The notes below the pieces were generated by a model that had not been told where the DNA came from, made no database searches, and was given only the letters and a program-made list of their open reading frames with translations. A stretch of 32,546 nt of DNA from an uncultured Bacilli bacterium (GTDB taxonomy: Bacteria; Bacillota_I; Bacilli_A; RF39; UBA660): assembly GCA_947632405.1 (NCBI GenBank), contig CANRPE010000017.1:1-32546 (forward strand). The letters are read 5' to 3'. A program made the translations under genes and the position numbers. Positions 1-8,657 of the stretch are shown one piece after another (the first letter of the stretch is position 1; each line of letters starts with the position of its first letter).

Positions 1-732
1 TTCATCACTTAATTTCTTTAGAATATCAGCAATAAATTGCATAGAATACCTGGTTCTATCTTCACGATATATAATAGATAATTTACTTGTAACTTTTACA
101 AAATTTCTAGCTATTTTTTTAGTTTTAAATCCTAGTTCTATTTCATTTTCTTCATTACTTTGAATTTCTATATCATTATATATTTCTTTAATACTTTGTA
201 AATCCAATAATTTGTAAGTAAATAAGGCATTAGATAATGAATATTCTAATCTATCAGCAGATAATTTAGGAGTATCATTATCAGCTATTGGATAAAGATG
301 ATAATTATCAACTTCAGATACTTCAATATTATCTCTTTTTAATAATATCATTATTTCTTTAGAATTATTTATAATTTCAGTAGTTAAATCTTCGGTTGAT
401 TCTTGAGTCATATAATCTCCATTCAAGAAATCTACACAATGCTTAAAAGCAGGTACTGCTATATCATGAAATAATCCAGATAAGGTTTGCTTTTTATCAT
501 GAGTAAAATGCCATACAATTAAAGCAACAGCAACTGAATGATCAAGACTAGAAAAGAAAAAATCACTTTCAAATAAATTTGAATAAATTGTACCACAAGT
601 AATACTAATATATTGTTGCGATAGCAGTTCCTTTGTATCAATATATTCATTTAACCATTTAGGAAAGTTTGGCTCTAAAATTTCAAAATAATCTTTGATT
701 TCTTTGCTAATATTACTATAATATTTACTCAT
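1..732 (-). CDS. HD-domain phosphohydrolase-like protein, C-terminus cut by window edge
   Basis: This is an open frame of 244 codons with no stop before base 1, so the 3' end of the gene lies outside the window. The start is ATG at 732, preceded by an AAGGA Shine-Dalgarno about 9 nt upstream. The translation shows an HD-type metal site: H65 in LDHSVAVAL, H89-D90 in LFHDIAVP, and a later Asp at D160 in SADRLEY, the usual H...HD...D spacing of HD phosphohydrolases. A conserved FKHCVDFLNGDY stretch follows the HD pair. Proteins of this superfamily hydrolyse phosphomonoesters or phosphodiesters of nucleotides, but the substrate cannot be told from the sequence. The next genes upstream in transcription include a second HD protein with a kinase domain, which hints at a nucleotide-related neighbourhood. 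The HD assignment is reasonably firm; the function is unknown. Confidence 0.75.
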   Translation of the reverse strand, partial: MSKYYSNISKEIKDYFEILEPNFPKWLNEYIDTKELLSQQYISITCGTIYSNLFESDFFFSSLDHSVAVALIVWHFTHDKKQTLSGLFHDIAVPAFKHCVDFLNGDYMTQESTEDLTTEIINNSKEIMILLKRDNIEVSEVDNYHLYPIADNDTPKLSADRLEYSLSNALFTYKLLDLQSIKEIYNDIEIQSNEENEIELGFKTKKIARNFVKVTSKLSIIYREDRTRYSMQFIADILKKLSDE

Positions 733-847
733 ATATTTTATTCCTTATTTTCTATTAAATTCTACCTTTACTTTTTAACAAAGTCTTTTTACAATCATTT
801 ACATATTAAAGTCTATATATAAATTAAGAATTGTTTTAGAACCTTAT

Positions 848-1765
848 TTAATTGTATAAAACATTAAAATCAATATTTTTTCCATTTTCACAGTGGTTAT
901 AAAATTTTTGTGCTGAAATATGATATTTTGGCTTTTTATATTCATATAATACTAAATTTTCAATATTATATGAATTATTTAATTCATATTTAATAAATTT
1001 ATTTCTAATATCTAACAATAAATTTTGTTTTGTATTATATTCATGAATACCTCTAAATTTTTGCCATGCATGCTCAAACCAATAAAATTTATCATTCTTT
1101 TCATAGGTTAAGAATGTATGAGTTGGACATTTATCATCATCATAATGTACTATAAAATAAGTTTTTATATTCCAATCATTTCCTTTGAAATAGTATCTTT
1201 CAAGTTCTACTTGATCCCAGCATACACCAATTTTATTAGTTATTACTTCTTTTGGAGATTGCAGTATATAATTAGTTGAATATGATTTATCAACAAAACT
1301 ATGTTTATTATTATCTTTATCTAACCAACCATACTCTACATTTTTCATTAAATTCATAACTTCCAATTCATTATAATAATTCCATATATTTAGCTGTCCT
1401 TTAGCTTTTATTGGTTTATTTAATGGTGTTATATCTTCTAAGATCCAAGCATATCTTCCTTCTTCATATATACCACAAATATATTCTTGATAATTATTTT
1501 TTTTAATATTTTCTACATAATCTTTTGTCATATAAATACAGTCAACTAAATTACATTTACAGATGATATTACCAAAATGTAGCGATATATTATCAATTAA
1601 TTTCATTAATTCTTTATTTTCTTTAAATGTTTTGGGAATTTTAGTAGCACTAGCATGAATATATAATTCACCTCTGTAATCTGTTTTCCAACTTCTTGTT
1701 TCGATTAATTTTTTCTTTTCTTTTACTAAAGTTGCATATGGCTCCATGAAACTTAATACTTTCAT
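848..1765 (-). CDS. ASCH domain fused to transglutaminase-like domain
   Basis: This 305-aa protein has two recognisable parts. Residues 1-130 look like an ASCH (PUA-like) domain: an MKVLSFMEPYA start, the E22-TRSW / YRGELYIHAS core, and a terminal KAKGQLNIWN strand. ASCH domains bind RNA or modified nucleosides; some are amidohydrolases acting on acetylcytidine. Residues 140-305 look like a transglutaminase/papain-like catalytic domain with C182 in GVCWDQVELERYYF, H216 in CPTHTFL, and an acidic residue E231 in FEHAWQKFRGIHEY, which could form a Cys-His-Glu triad. A GGAAGG Shine-Dalgarno supports the ATG at 1765. The reaction is not known. Finding the two domains in one chain is odd and could be a natural fusion or a missed frameshift joining two genes; the frame is continuous with no sign of a lesion. 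The domain calls are from motif recognition only. Confidence 0.7.
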   Translation of the reverse strand: MKVLSFMEPYATLVKEKKKLIETRSWKTDYRGELYIHASATKIPKTFKENKELMKLIDNISLHFGNIICKCNLVDCIYMTKDYVENIKKNNYQEYICGIYEEGRYAWILEDITPLNKPIKAKGQLNIWNYYNELEVMNLMKNVEYGWLDKDNNKHSFVDKSYSTNYILQSPKEVITNKIGVCWDQVELERYYFKGNDWNIKTYFIVHYDDDKCPTHTFLTYEKNDKFYWFEHAWQKFRGIHEYNTKQNLLLDIRNKFIKYELNNSYNIENLVLYEYKKPKYHISAQKFYNHCENGKNIDFNVLYN

Positions 1766-1867
1766 ATCATTTTCCTTCCAATTTATTTATTAAATATAGT
1801 TTTAATAATAAATATTTATTCTAGAAACTCTATTTTCAGTTACTACTAATAGAGCAAAATTTATTAA

Positions 1868-3820
1868 TTATTGGTTATATTTTTGTTGAAATGCTTTAAT
1901 ATATTTTTTTCTCATAACTGGAAGTATCTGGGATGCAATTTCAATAGAAGTTTCATTTATATTAGCATTAGAAGTATCAAAAAAGATCTTAGAATCAACA
2001 CTTTCTGAAAATAAATTTTGTAAAGATTTTAAACTATTATTATATTCATCAATATTAGCTTCATTTAGAAAGCTTCTATTTTCTAAAGCTAAACTAGATG
2101 TATAATCCCTTCTTAAAGAAACTAATGAATCTGCATAAGTAATTACTAAAAAATCTATTAATTTTTTAGAAAGTTTTGAATATTTTTCTCTTGCATTTAA
2201 ATACAAATCTTCTGGCATATCTCCTCTAACTAAACGTCTATAATTCCATATTTGACGATCATTTAAAGATCTATCAATTAAAATTAAATCTTTTTTTGTC
2301 AAAACAGCATTTTGTAATTGTTTATATATTTCTCCAAATATTGCTAAGTCTCTATCTGAATAACTCATACTATCAAATTTACTTTTTAATTCTTCTTTGT
2401 AATATTTAGAAGTTGTAAATTCTCCTACTAAAGAAACTTCAAAGCCACCTTTTTTAAAGAAATCATATAAGTTATTTATTACTGTAGTTTTTCCTGTTCG
2501 AGGTGTACCTGTAAATTCTATAACAAAAGGCTTAGGAAGTGTTACTAATGATTTTAGTCTTTGCAATTCAGTCTTCCCGGCATGTAATTTTCTTAATTTT
2601 GCATAGTAATCTTGATTATTAGCAAAAATTGTATCTTTTAAATATAAATCTTCTTTTTTGTAAAATACTTTATCTAAAATATCTTTTAATCTTAAAAATA
2701 TAGGCAAATCTTTATCTTCTCCTGTTATTAAACTTTCATAGATACTTGTATAATACCATTTTTGAGCATCTTCTCCTCTTTTAAAAGCACTAAAATCTCT
2801 TTCACCATTTTTTTCAAATTTTAAAAATAAATCTTCTAAATTGTTAATTTTATCTGCTCCAATTACTAATTTATTTCTAAGTGGTAATTTTTTAGTTTCT
2901 TCAATTGTATGTTTTTTTCTTTCTTCCCATGATAATGATTTATCAGGTTCAGAAGCACCCACTACAAGATTAGCAATATCTTTACCAAATTCTCTTTCAA
3001 TATCCTCAATAGTATATTTTGTATCTTCAACAACATCATGTAAATAACCAGCTGCTACTACATTGTCATCATAGCCAAATGATTCTAAAAGTTGACCAAC
3101 TCCAATTGGATGAATTATCATAGGCTTATCAGGTTCACTTTTTCTAATTTGTCCCATGTGAGCTTGCACAGCAAATAATTTTGCTTTTTCTTTAATGTCC
3201 ATAATTCCATTTACCTCCATATATTTTACTGCAAACCCATATTTATTCTTTATCAAAGTTTCTACATTCTTTTTAAAATCTTCAAATTCTTTATCATAGT
3301 AATATGTTTTAGCATATCCATCGCTACCAAATTTTTTTGATATATGATTATATGCTCTATTAATAATTTCATCTAAATCTAGATTAGGATAATGTTTAAG
3401 TGTATAACTATGCGTTCTTTTTAGAGCTAAAATTATATCTATATTTTTATCAGCTGAAGAAATTATTTTGCCATAATTACTTCTTGGTTCATGTTTTAAG
3501 ATTGATCTATGATCTTCAATAGCTTCTTTTATTATTTTTCTTTGAGTCTGATTAAAAAATTTTTTCATTTCTTTATTTTCATAAAAAAGTTTAGCTGATA
3601 ATACTTCATGATTATCTTTATCAATATAATGAGCCAAATCATGAAATGACGCTATTGCATACACCATATCAAAATTAATATCATCGAATTGCTTGGCAAA
3701 TTTTAAACTTCTTGTAATAACATATTTTATATGATCAATTTGATGGCCTAAATCATTTTTCTGATATAAAGGAAAAATATTATTTTCAATATATTCTTGT
3801 AACTGTTTGCTTATTTCCAT
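1868..3820 (-). CDS. Three-domain protein: HD hydrolase, RelA/SpoT-type HD, P-loop nucleoside/nucleotide kinase-like
   Basis: Reading from the N-terminus, residues 1-200 form an HD domain (HQIDHIKYV, FHDLAHYID, EDHRSI, SSADKNID). Residues 205-375 form a second HD domain of the (p)ppGpp-hydrolase type (HPIGVGQLL, YLHDVVEDT, GADKINNL). Residues 425-650 form a P-loop domain with Walker A GTPRTGKTT and a DRSLNDRQIW motif like that of deoxynucleoside or thymidylate kinases. I chose ATG at 3820 because an AGGAGG at 3829-3834 sits 8 nt upstream; the longer TTG start at 3826 would leave only 2 nt. The (p)ppGpp-synthetase domain is absent, so this is not a normal RSH protein. Hydrolase and kinase parts in one chain suggest a nucleotide-processing or signalling enzyme, but the substrate is unknown. 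The HD gene at the left edge and the ASCH protein lie directly downstream. Confidence 0.75.
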   Translation of the reverse strand: MEISKQLQEYIENNIFPLYQKNDLGHQIDHIKYVITRSLKFAKQFDDINFDMVYAIASFHDLAHYIDKDNHEVLSAKLFYENKEMKKFFNQTQRKIIKEAIEDHRSILKHEPRSNYGKIISSADKNIDIILALKRTHSYTLKHYPNLDLDEIINRAYNHISKKFGSDGYAKTYYYDKEFEDFKKNVETLIKNKYGFAVKYMEVNGIMDIKEKAKLFAVQAHMGQIRKSEPDKPMIIHPIGVGQLLESFGYDDNVVAAGYLHDVVEDTKYTIEDIEREFGKDIANLVVGASEPDKSLSWEERKKHTIEETKKLPLRNKLVIGADKINNLEDLFLKFEKNGERDFSAFKRGEDAQKWYYTSIYESLITGEDKDLPIFLRLKDILDKVFYKKEDLYLKDTIFANNQDYYAKLRKLHAGKTELQRLKSLVTLPKPFVIEFTGTPRTGKTTVINNLYDFFKKGGFEVSLVGEFTTSKYYKEELKSKFDSMSYSDRDLAIFGEIYKQLQNAVLTKKDLILIDRSLNDRQIWNYRRLVRGDMPEDLYLNAREKYSKLSKKLIDFLVITYADSLVSLRRDYTSSLALENRSFLNEANIDEYNNSLKSLQNLFSESVDSKIFFDTSNANINETSIEIASQILPVMRKKYIKAFQQKYNQ

Positions 3821-3898
3821 TATCAAAACCTCCTAAATATCTATTGATTATTTTTTTCTACCATGACCATAAAAATATATCATTATTTTAAAAATATA

Positions 3899-4786
3899 TT
3901 ATATTTCAATTAGTTCATAATCAGTAGAACCTAAACCTAATTTTTCTGCATAAGGTAAAATTTCTCTACCAAGTTGGCGATCAATTCTTTCTTGTAAAAG
4001 TTTTGCTCCTGCTTCTTTACTGTTCCATACAAAATCTATAAAAGCTTGATCAACTGCAACAGGATCTAATGAAGCAACAATTCCTAAATCATTCATAACA
4101 GGTTCTGATTGATGTGCATCACAATCACAATCAACTGATAAATAATTCATAACTGCTATATAGACAATTTGCTTATTATTTTTTTCTAAATAGTCAGCTA
4201 CTGCTTTTGAAGCCTCAGCCATAGATTCAATAAAGTCAATTTGTTGATATGGTCTTCCCCATGCTGTTTTTGGATCTTCATCTTGTCCACAACTATGTAT
4301 ATAAGCTTTTCCATTACGTGATGCAATTCCAATTGATTGATTTTTTAGACAAGCTCCAAATCCTCCCATCATATGTCCTTTTGCATGTGCAAGATTAACT
4401 ATTGAATCATAATTTTCAAAATTTTTACCGACAATGTCATATTTTAGATGCTTTCCATTTTCTACTGGGATTTTAAATTCACCATCTGCATCCATAATAT
4501 CTACATCAGCAAATGATGTAAATCCATGTTTTTCTGCTACTTTTATATGATCTTGTGCTGTATTTCTAGCGCCATCATAAGCTGTATTACATTCAATGAT
4601 TGTTCCATTTAACTTTTGAACAAGTGGACCTATTAAATCTGCTTTTAAATAACCTTTAGAACCATCTTCTCCTGTTGATACTTTTACTCCAACTTTTCCT
4701 TTTAATTCAACACCTAAACTTTCATATATTTTAATAAGATTTTCTGATGTTATATTTTTTGTAAAATATACTTTTGATTTTTCCAT
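3899..4786 (-). CDS. DUF362 domain protein
   Basis: This 295-aa protein matches the DUF362 family by overall pattern: an N-terminal strand with KVGVKVSTGE, a middle section NLAHAKGHMMGGFGACLKNQSIG, and the C-terminal GIVASLDPVAVDQAFIDFVW, where the family normally has a DPVAxD motif. DUF362 proteins often carry 4Fe-4S ferredoxin motifs; here only scattered Cys are present (HSCGQD near residue 167 and DCDCD near 215), so no complete ferredoxin domain is seen. The biochemical role of the family is not established. The start ATG is preceded by AAAGGAG at good spacing, and a TATAAT-like -10 lies at 4819-4824 without a convincing -35. There is no signal peptide, so it is probably cytoplasmic. Confidence 0.8.
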   Translation of the reverse strand: MEKSKVYFTKNITSENLIKIYESLGVELKGKVGVKVSTGEDGSKGYLKADLIGPLVQKLNGTIIECNTAYDGARNTAQDHIKVAEKHGFTSFADVDIMDADGEFKIPVENGKHLKYDIVGKNFENYDSIVNLAHAKGHMMGGFGACLKNQSIGIASRNGKAYIHSCGQDEDPKTAWGRPYQQIDFIESMAEASKAVADYLEKNNKQIVYIAVMNYLSVDCDCDAHQSEPVMNDLGIVASLDPVAVDQAFIDFVWNSKEAGAKLLQERIDRQLGREILPYAEKLGLGSTDYELIEI

Positions 4787-4850
4787 ATTTATTCTCCTTT
4801 TTTAATATTAAATTATTAATTATAGTATATCATATATATTAAAATTATGC

Positions 4851-5417
4851 TTACTTACTTTTTAATAATAAAGAAATAATCTCAGCTTTATCTTTAAAAA
4901 TAGAATTACTTAAAATATATTTTTGTCTTAAATTAAAAAAATAATTTAACAAAGGTATTTCTTTTATAGGATATTTAACTTTATTTGCTTTTAAATATCT
5001 ACAAGTAAATAATTTACAAGAGATTGATTTTATACTACATTTTCCATTCTTCATATGTTCACATAATCCTCTTTTTGGACCGTAGCAACAACCATATTTT
5101 GAACTAGGACAATGACTATTATTTCTAACTGAAATACATTGATTATTTTGAAATTGACATAAATTTTTATGACTAAATTCATCATCTAAATATTTGCATA
5201 CAGTATCATAAATATATTCATATCTTTTTTTGATATCTTTAATATTTAAAGCATTAATTGCTTGAATTTTTATTTTTTCATTAGGAAAATTAGATATATA
5301 AGAATCATCTATAATATCACAATTTTGATAGATAAAGTGAATTACTTTTTTTGAATTATTATATTTACGTACATTCTTATAAAAATTTTTATCATTTGTT
5401 ATATAAATTTCTTTCAT
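4851..5417 (-). CDS. Cysteine-rich protein of unknown function
   Basis: I do not recognise a named family. The 188-aa protein has a Lys/Asn-rich N-terminal half and a central Cys-rich block from about residue 73 to 145 with a dozen Cys, including CQFQNNQC, CPSSKYGCCYGPKRGLC, CSIKSISC and FTCRYL. The spacing suggests a zinc or Fe-S cluster binding domain, though disulfides cannot be ruled out. No signal peptide or membrane segment is seen, which favours metal binding in the cytoplasm. A promoter with a 17-bp spacer (5440-5468) and an AGAGG Shine-Dalgarno precede the ATG, so it can be transcribed on its own; the DUF362 gene follows 64 nt downstream. Confidence 0.65.
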   Translation of the reverse strand: MKEIYITNDKNFYKNVRKYNNSKKVIHFIYQNCDIIDDSYISNFPNEKIKIQAINALNIKDIKKRYEYIYDTVCKYLDDEFSHKNLCQFQNNQCISVRNNSHCPSSKYGCCYGPKRGLCEHMKNGKCSIKSISCKLFTCRYLKANKVKYPIKEIPLLNYFFNLRQKYILSNSIFKDKAEIISLLLKSK

Positions 5418-5439
5418 AAATACCTCTAACTACTTATTA

Positions 5440-5468
5440 AGTATAGCTTCAAATATAAAAAATTACAA
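5440..5468 (-). promoter_or_regulatory. Sigma-70-type promoter for the Cys-rich protein gene
   Basis: Read on the minus strand, TTGTAA (5463-5468) and TATACT (5440-5445) are separated by exactly 17 bp, followed by AGAGG and the ATG at 5417. Matches to the consensus are good but not perfect. Confidence 0.5.
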
Positions 5469-5579
5469 CTTATAATTATTTTTTTAATAGATTATATAGC
5501 AAACTAAATTATATAGTAATTAGCTAAATTTTAATTTTAAATCAATATATAAAATAGTATCACTAGCTATAGTAAATAA

Positions 5580-5624
5580 CAAAAAAAGTAAAGCTTTTTC
5601 ATTTATAAATTTTAAACTTTACTT
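5580..5624 (-). terminator. Rho-independent terminator after the 202-aa protein gene
   Basis: An 8-bp stem (5586-5593 paired with 5617-5624) closes a long 23-nt loop and is followed on the minus strand by a run of T (5580-5585). It lies just after the stop of the gene at 5648-6256. The long loop makes it weaker than the other terminators here. Confidence 0.5.
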
Positions 5625-5647
5625 GTAATTATTTTTTATTATTAATA

Positions 5648-6256
5648 TTATTTTCTTGCTTTTATATCAAAAGGAATAACATTATTATTTGTTCCTTCTT
5701 TCAACATTGTTTCTAATTCTTTATTATTAGAAGAATCATCTTCAATTAGTTGTTTTTTATCTGCTAATAAATATGCTTGATAAGCATTTCTAACTGCACT
5801 ACTTCCACTAATTAAATTTTGTCTTATACTATTAAAAATAACTCTATTTTGATCACAATATTGGAAATTATAATCATAGTTATCTCTATTTTTAGTCATA
5901 ATATTTAAAAATTGAATAACTTGCGTATCGTTTAAAGAAACATAAACATCTAAGAAATTATAGAATTTATTATTTCTTGTTACTTTAAAGAATTCTTCTT
6001 TTTCAGCAAATGTATCAAAATAAACTTCATATTCATTTATAATATTTTTAGCTAAACATATTGTTTTATCTACAGCATTTTCTTTATCTCTTACTTTTAA
6101 ATAAATAGATTCATCTTTTCTATTTTCCCAATATTCATCATGGTCTTTACAATAATGATTTGTTCTTACAAAAGTAACATCAATAATTTCATCAGTTCTT
6201 TTTAATTTGGTTTTTTCATCTTCTTTAATATAAAAATCAATATCTGCACGTCTCAT
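5648..6256 (-). CDS. Conserved-looking protein of unknown function, 202 aa
   Basis: No family is recognised. The protein starts MRRADIDFYIKEDEK, has a charged N-terminal half with HYCKDHDEYW near residue 34, aromatic-rich middle segments (NEYEVYFDTFAEKEEFF, NKFYNFLDVYV) and an Asn/Asp/Lys-rich tail that looks disordered. There is no signal peptide or membrane helix, so it is probably cytoplasmic. The ATG is preceded by AAAGGAG. It lies 53 nt downstream of the DUF3419-like gene and is followed by a hairpin terminator, so the two may be co-transcribed. Confidence 0.6.
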   Translation of the reverse strand: MRRADIDFYIKEDEKTKLKRTDEIIDVTFVRTNHYCKDHDEYWENRKDESIYLKVRDKENAVDKTICLAKNIINEYEVYFDTFAEKEEFFKVTRNNKFYNFLDVYVSLNDTQVIQFLNIMTKNRDNYDYNFQYCDQNRVIFNSIRQNLISGSSAVRNAYQAYLLADKKQLIEDDSSNNKELETMLKEGTNNNVIPFDIKARK

Positions 6257-6309
6257 ATAAATATTCTCCTTTATATTTATTATATCTTATTATTTTCTAA
6301 ATTAATACC

Positions 6310-7146
6310 CTATTTTTTTTGATAAACCATTATACCTTCTTCGCTAGTTTCAAATTGATGAAAGGTAAAATTTTTAGTAGTAAACTCTTTTTTAAAATGA
6401 CTAGAAGCTTTATATAAATATGTAATAATTTGTCCATTTGGAGTTAACATAAAAGCATTTAATAATTTTTGATAAACTAGAGGATTATTTAATTTACCAT
6501 AGTAAATAATACTAGAGAGATTAACTAAATCATAGACTTTATTGCTAGGTAAAGATAAAGTACTTAAATCTTGGCAATAATAATTAATATCTGCATAATA
6601 TAAATTTTTTCTTAGTTTATTATATTGGTCTTCCTCTAAAAATAAATTTCTTTCTTGTACTATTTTTTTATTTACGACTTCATGTGAAAATAATAATGAT
6701 TTATAAATTTCATCTCCTGAAAAAAAGTTAAATAATGAATCCCAAAATTTCTTATGATTAATATTTAAATTATCTCTAAATTTAATATAATAGTCATAAC
6801 TAAATTCTTTTTTATTTTCATCTGTGTCAATAAAAAAATTAATATATTCGTCTAAAGATAAAGAAAGAATAGCTCCTATTTTAAGTGCCAAAAAATAATT
6901 AGGAAATCTACTAATATCGCAAGCTATTACTTTTTTTGTTCCTAATAATATACTATTTAAAATTTGATCTCCTGAAGCTGTAATTGAAAAAATTGATCTT
7001 TTATTTTCTAAAAATTTTTGATATGCCCTAATATTTTCATTTGATGCTTTATACATAAATGATTTACTATGAAAACTTTCTTTTTGGAGTGGATTATAAC
7101 TTCCTGTTATAATTTGTTGCGCAATACGAATATCTTCATTTAACAT
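6310..7146 (-). CDS. DUF3419 / BtaA-like SAM-binding protein
   Basis: The region around residues 50-90 (SIFSITASGDQILNSILLG, then KKVIACDISRFPNYFLALK) resembles the DUF3419/BtaA family: a glycine-containing SAM-binding loop, an acidic end of strand two (ACDIS) and a following helix that ends in SLSLDEYINFF. BtaA proteins transfer the 3-amino-3-carboxypropyl group of S-adenosylmethionine to diacylglycerol in betaine-lipid synthesis, but many bacterial members are uncharacterised. At 278 aa this one is shorter than typical BtaA (about 380-400 aa), so I call only the family-like fold. There are no membrane segments. TAGGAGG precedes the ATG, and the gene starts 33 nt after the stop of the thioredoxin/DsbD-like gene, so it is likely in the same transcript. 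Confidence 0.55.
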   Translation of the reverse strand: MLNEDIRIAQQIITGSYNPLQKESFHSKSFMYKASNENIRAYQKFLENKRSIFSITASGDQILNSILLGTKKVIACDISRFPNYFLALKIGAILSLSLDEYINFFIDTDENKKEFSYDYYIKFRDNLNINHKKFWDSLFNFFSGDEIYKSLLFSHEVVNKKIVQERNLFLEEDQYNKLRKNLYYADINYYCQDLSTLSLPSNKVYDLVNLSSIIYYGKLNNPLVYQKLLNAFMLTPNGQIITYLYKASSHFKKEFTTKNFTFHQFETSEEGIMVYQKK

Positions 7147-7179
7147 AAGAAACCTCCTATAATCATATTGATTATTATA

Positions 7180-8394
7180 TTAAAAATTAAACATTAACCA
7201 TTCAGGTTTTAATAATAAAAGTATTCCTATTATAAGCATAATAATACCACCAATTAAATGTGAATATTTATTATATTTTGTTGAAAGAGCATGAATTTTA
7301 GTAGTTGAAAGGGCAATTAAAAAAATAATAATATCATCAATTAAAAAGAAAATAATATAAATAAGTGTATAGAAAAATGATCCAAGTGAAGAAACATTAT
7401 TTAGAGCTAAAAGTTGAGTATATACCAAAGGAAGTCCTGCTGAACATGCTAGTTCAACAACATTGACACTAATAGCTAAGCCTATAACACCTATAAGTGC
7501 TAACCATAAACTTTTTTCTCTTGAAAATTTCTTTATTTTACTTATTACTTTTTTACGTTTTTTATCATCAATTACTTCACAACCACTATCATTACTTTTA
7601 AAATATCCTCTCAAATTAATAATAGATCCTATGATTGCTACTACAGCAATAATGTTTCTAAATATATTAGATGCCATAATATGTATAACTAAATTAAACC
7701 AAGATAGCATAATGGCCATATAAACTAAGCCTGAAGTAAATAGAAAGACTAAGCCTAAAATTAACATTCTTTTTCTATCTTTCATTCCTAGAAGCATACT
7801 AATTAAAAATAACAATACCCACATTGCACAAGGATTAAAACCATCTACCAAACCAATGATAGCTGCCGCTGATGGAAGTGAAAAATTTTTAAGATTAACT
7901 TCACCAAATATTGGCAGTTTTATTCTAGTAGAAGAATCTGTTTTTTTATCATATTGAGAAAAAGAATCTTCAATTTTTTCTTCTGTAAAAGTTCCATTTT
8001 TAATTTTAGATACATAATCAATATTTTCAGTTTTATTTTTTTGATAATACTTAATAATTCTTTCTATTTTTATACCTATACTTTCAGAAAAACCTGAAAC
8101 AGCAGTACCATCAATAATAGTAAGAGGCACTGAATTAGTAGAAACATTATATTTATTTCCAACTCGTTTCATTAATAAAGCATTACTATTATTATGCCAA
8201 ACCTCATATTTAATTAAATTAACATTAGAATATTTCTTTTCTAGTTTATTTAAAAATTTAATTTCTTCAGCACAATGAGGACAACCATCTCCATGGAAAA
8301 AATAAATATTTATTTTTTCTTTTGCCCATGTATTTTTATATGAAAATATTACTAGAAAAAGAAATATAAATATAAATAGTTTTTTTATTTTCAT
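7180..8394 (-). CDS. Exported thioredoxin-like domain fused to DsbD/CcdA-like membrane domain
   Basis: This 404-aa protein has a signal/anchor peptide (residues 1-24), a thioredoxin-fold domain with the redox motif GDGCPHC near residues 36-42 and a cis-Pro loop SVPLTIIDG near 87-95, and a linker to about 165. A multi-helix membrane domain follows with features of the CcdA/DsbD type: GLVDGFNPCAMWVLLFL near 181-197 and a second Cys in NVVELACSAGLPLVYTQ near 310-326. Such proteins carry electrons from cytoplasmic thioredoxin across the membrane to external thiols. The small thioredoxin gene immediately upstream (2-nt gap) is a plausible electron donor, and the cysteine desulfurase heads the same operon. 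It could serve disulfide reduction of secreted Cys-rich proteins such as those at 26-30 kb; that link is inference. Confidence 0.8.
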   Translation of the reverse strand: MKIKKLFIFIFLFLVIFSYKNTWAKEKINIYFFHGDGCPHCAEEIKFLNKLEKKYSNVNLIKYEVWHNNSNALLMKRVGNKYNVSTNSVPLTIIDGTAVSGFSESIGIKIERIIKYYQKNKTENIDYVSKIKNGTFTEEKIEDSFSQYDKKTDSSTRIKLPIFGEVNLKNFSLPSAAAIIGLVDGFNPCAMWVLLFLISMLLGMKDRKRMLILGLVFLFTSGLVYMAIMLSWFNLVIHIMASNIFRNIIAVVAIIGSIINLRGYFKSNDSGCEVIDDKKRKKVISKIKKFSREKSLWLALIGVIGLAISVNVVELACSAGLPLVYTQLLALNNVSSLGSFFYTLIYIIFFLIDDIIIFLIALSTTKIHALSTKYNKYSHLIGGIIMLIIGILLLLKPEWLMFNF

Positions 8395-8396
8395 TT

Positions 8397-8657
8397 TTAA
8401 TCACCTAATTCATTTATAATTGTAATCATTTCCCTAACTGATTTTTCTCCAGTTACTCTTTTTATTTCTTTATTATTTTTGAAAAAAATAAATACTGGTA
8501 AAACTTTGCCTGGATTATATTTAGCAACTTCTTCTTCATCAATATCATAATCTAAACTAATAGTTTCTATTGGTTTTTGCTGCATTACTTGATTCCAAAC
8601 TTTATTCATAATAAGACAGCCACTACACCATAGGGCTGTAATTTTAATTACTTTCAT
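8397..8657 (-). CDS. Small thioredoxin-like protein
   Basis: The 86-aa protein starts MKVIKITALWCSGCLIMNKVW, with a WCSGC active site in place of WCGPC, and has a KVLPVFIFFKN cis-Pro segment and a short C-terminal helix. It is shorter than classical thioredoxin (about 105 aa), lacking the first strand-helix. It overlaps the end of the cysteine desulfurase gene by 14 nt and is 2 nt from the DsbD-like gene, so the three are translationally linked. It probably passes electrons to the membrane protein or recycles the desulfurase persulfide; both are inference. Confidence 0.8.
   Translation of the reverse strand: MKVIKITALWCSGCLIMNKVWNQVMQQKPIETISLDYDIDEEEVAKYNPGKVLPVFIFFKNNKEIKRVTGEKSVREMITIINELGD

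Noticed and set aside
2841-3047. Plus-strand open frame inside the HD/kinase gene
   Set aside because: It is antisense to a well-supported domain and has no ribosome site.
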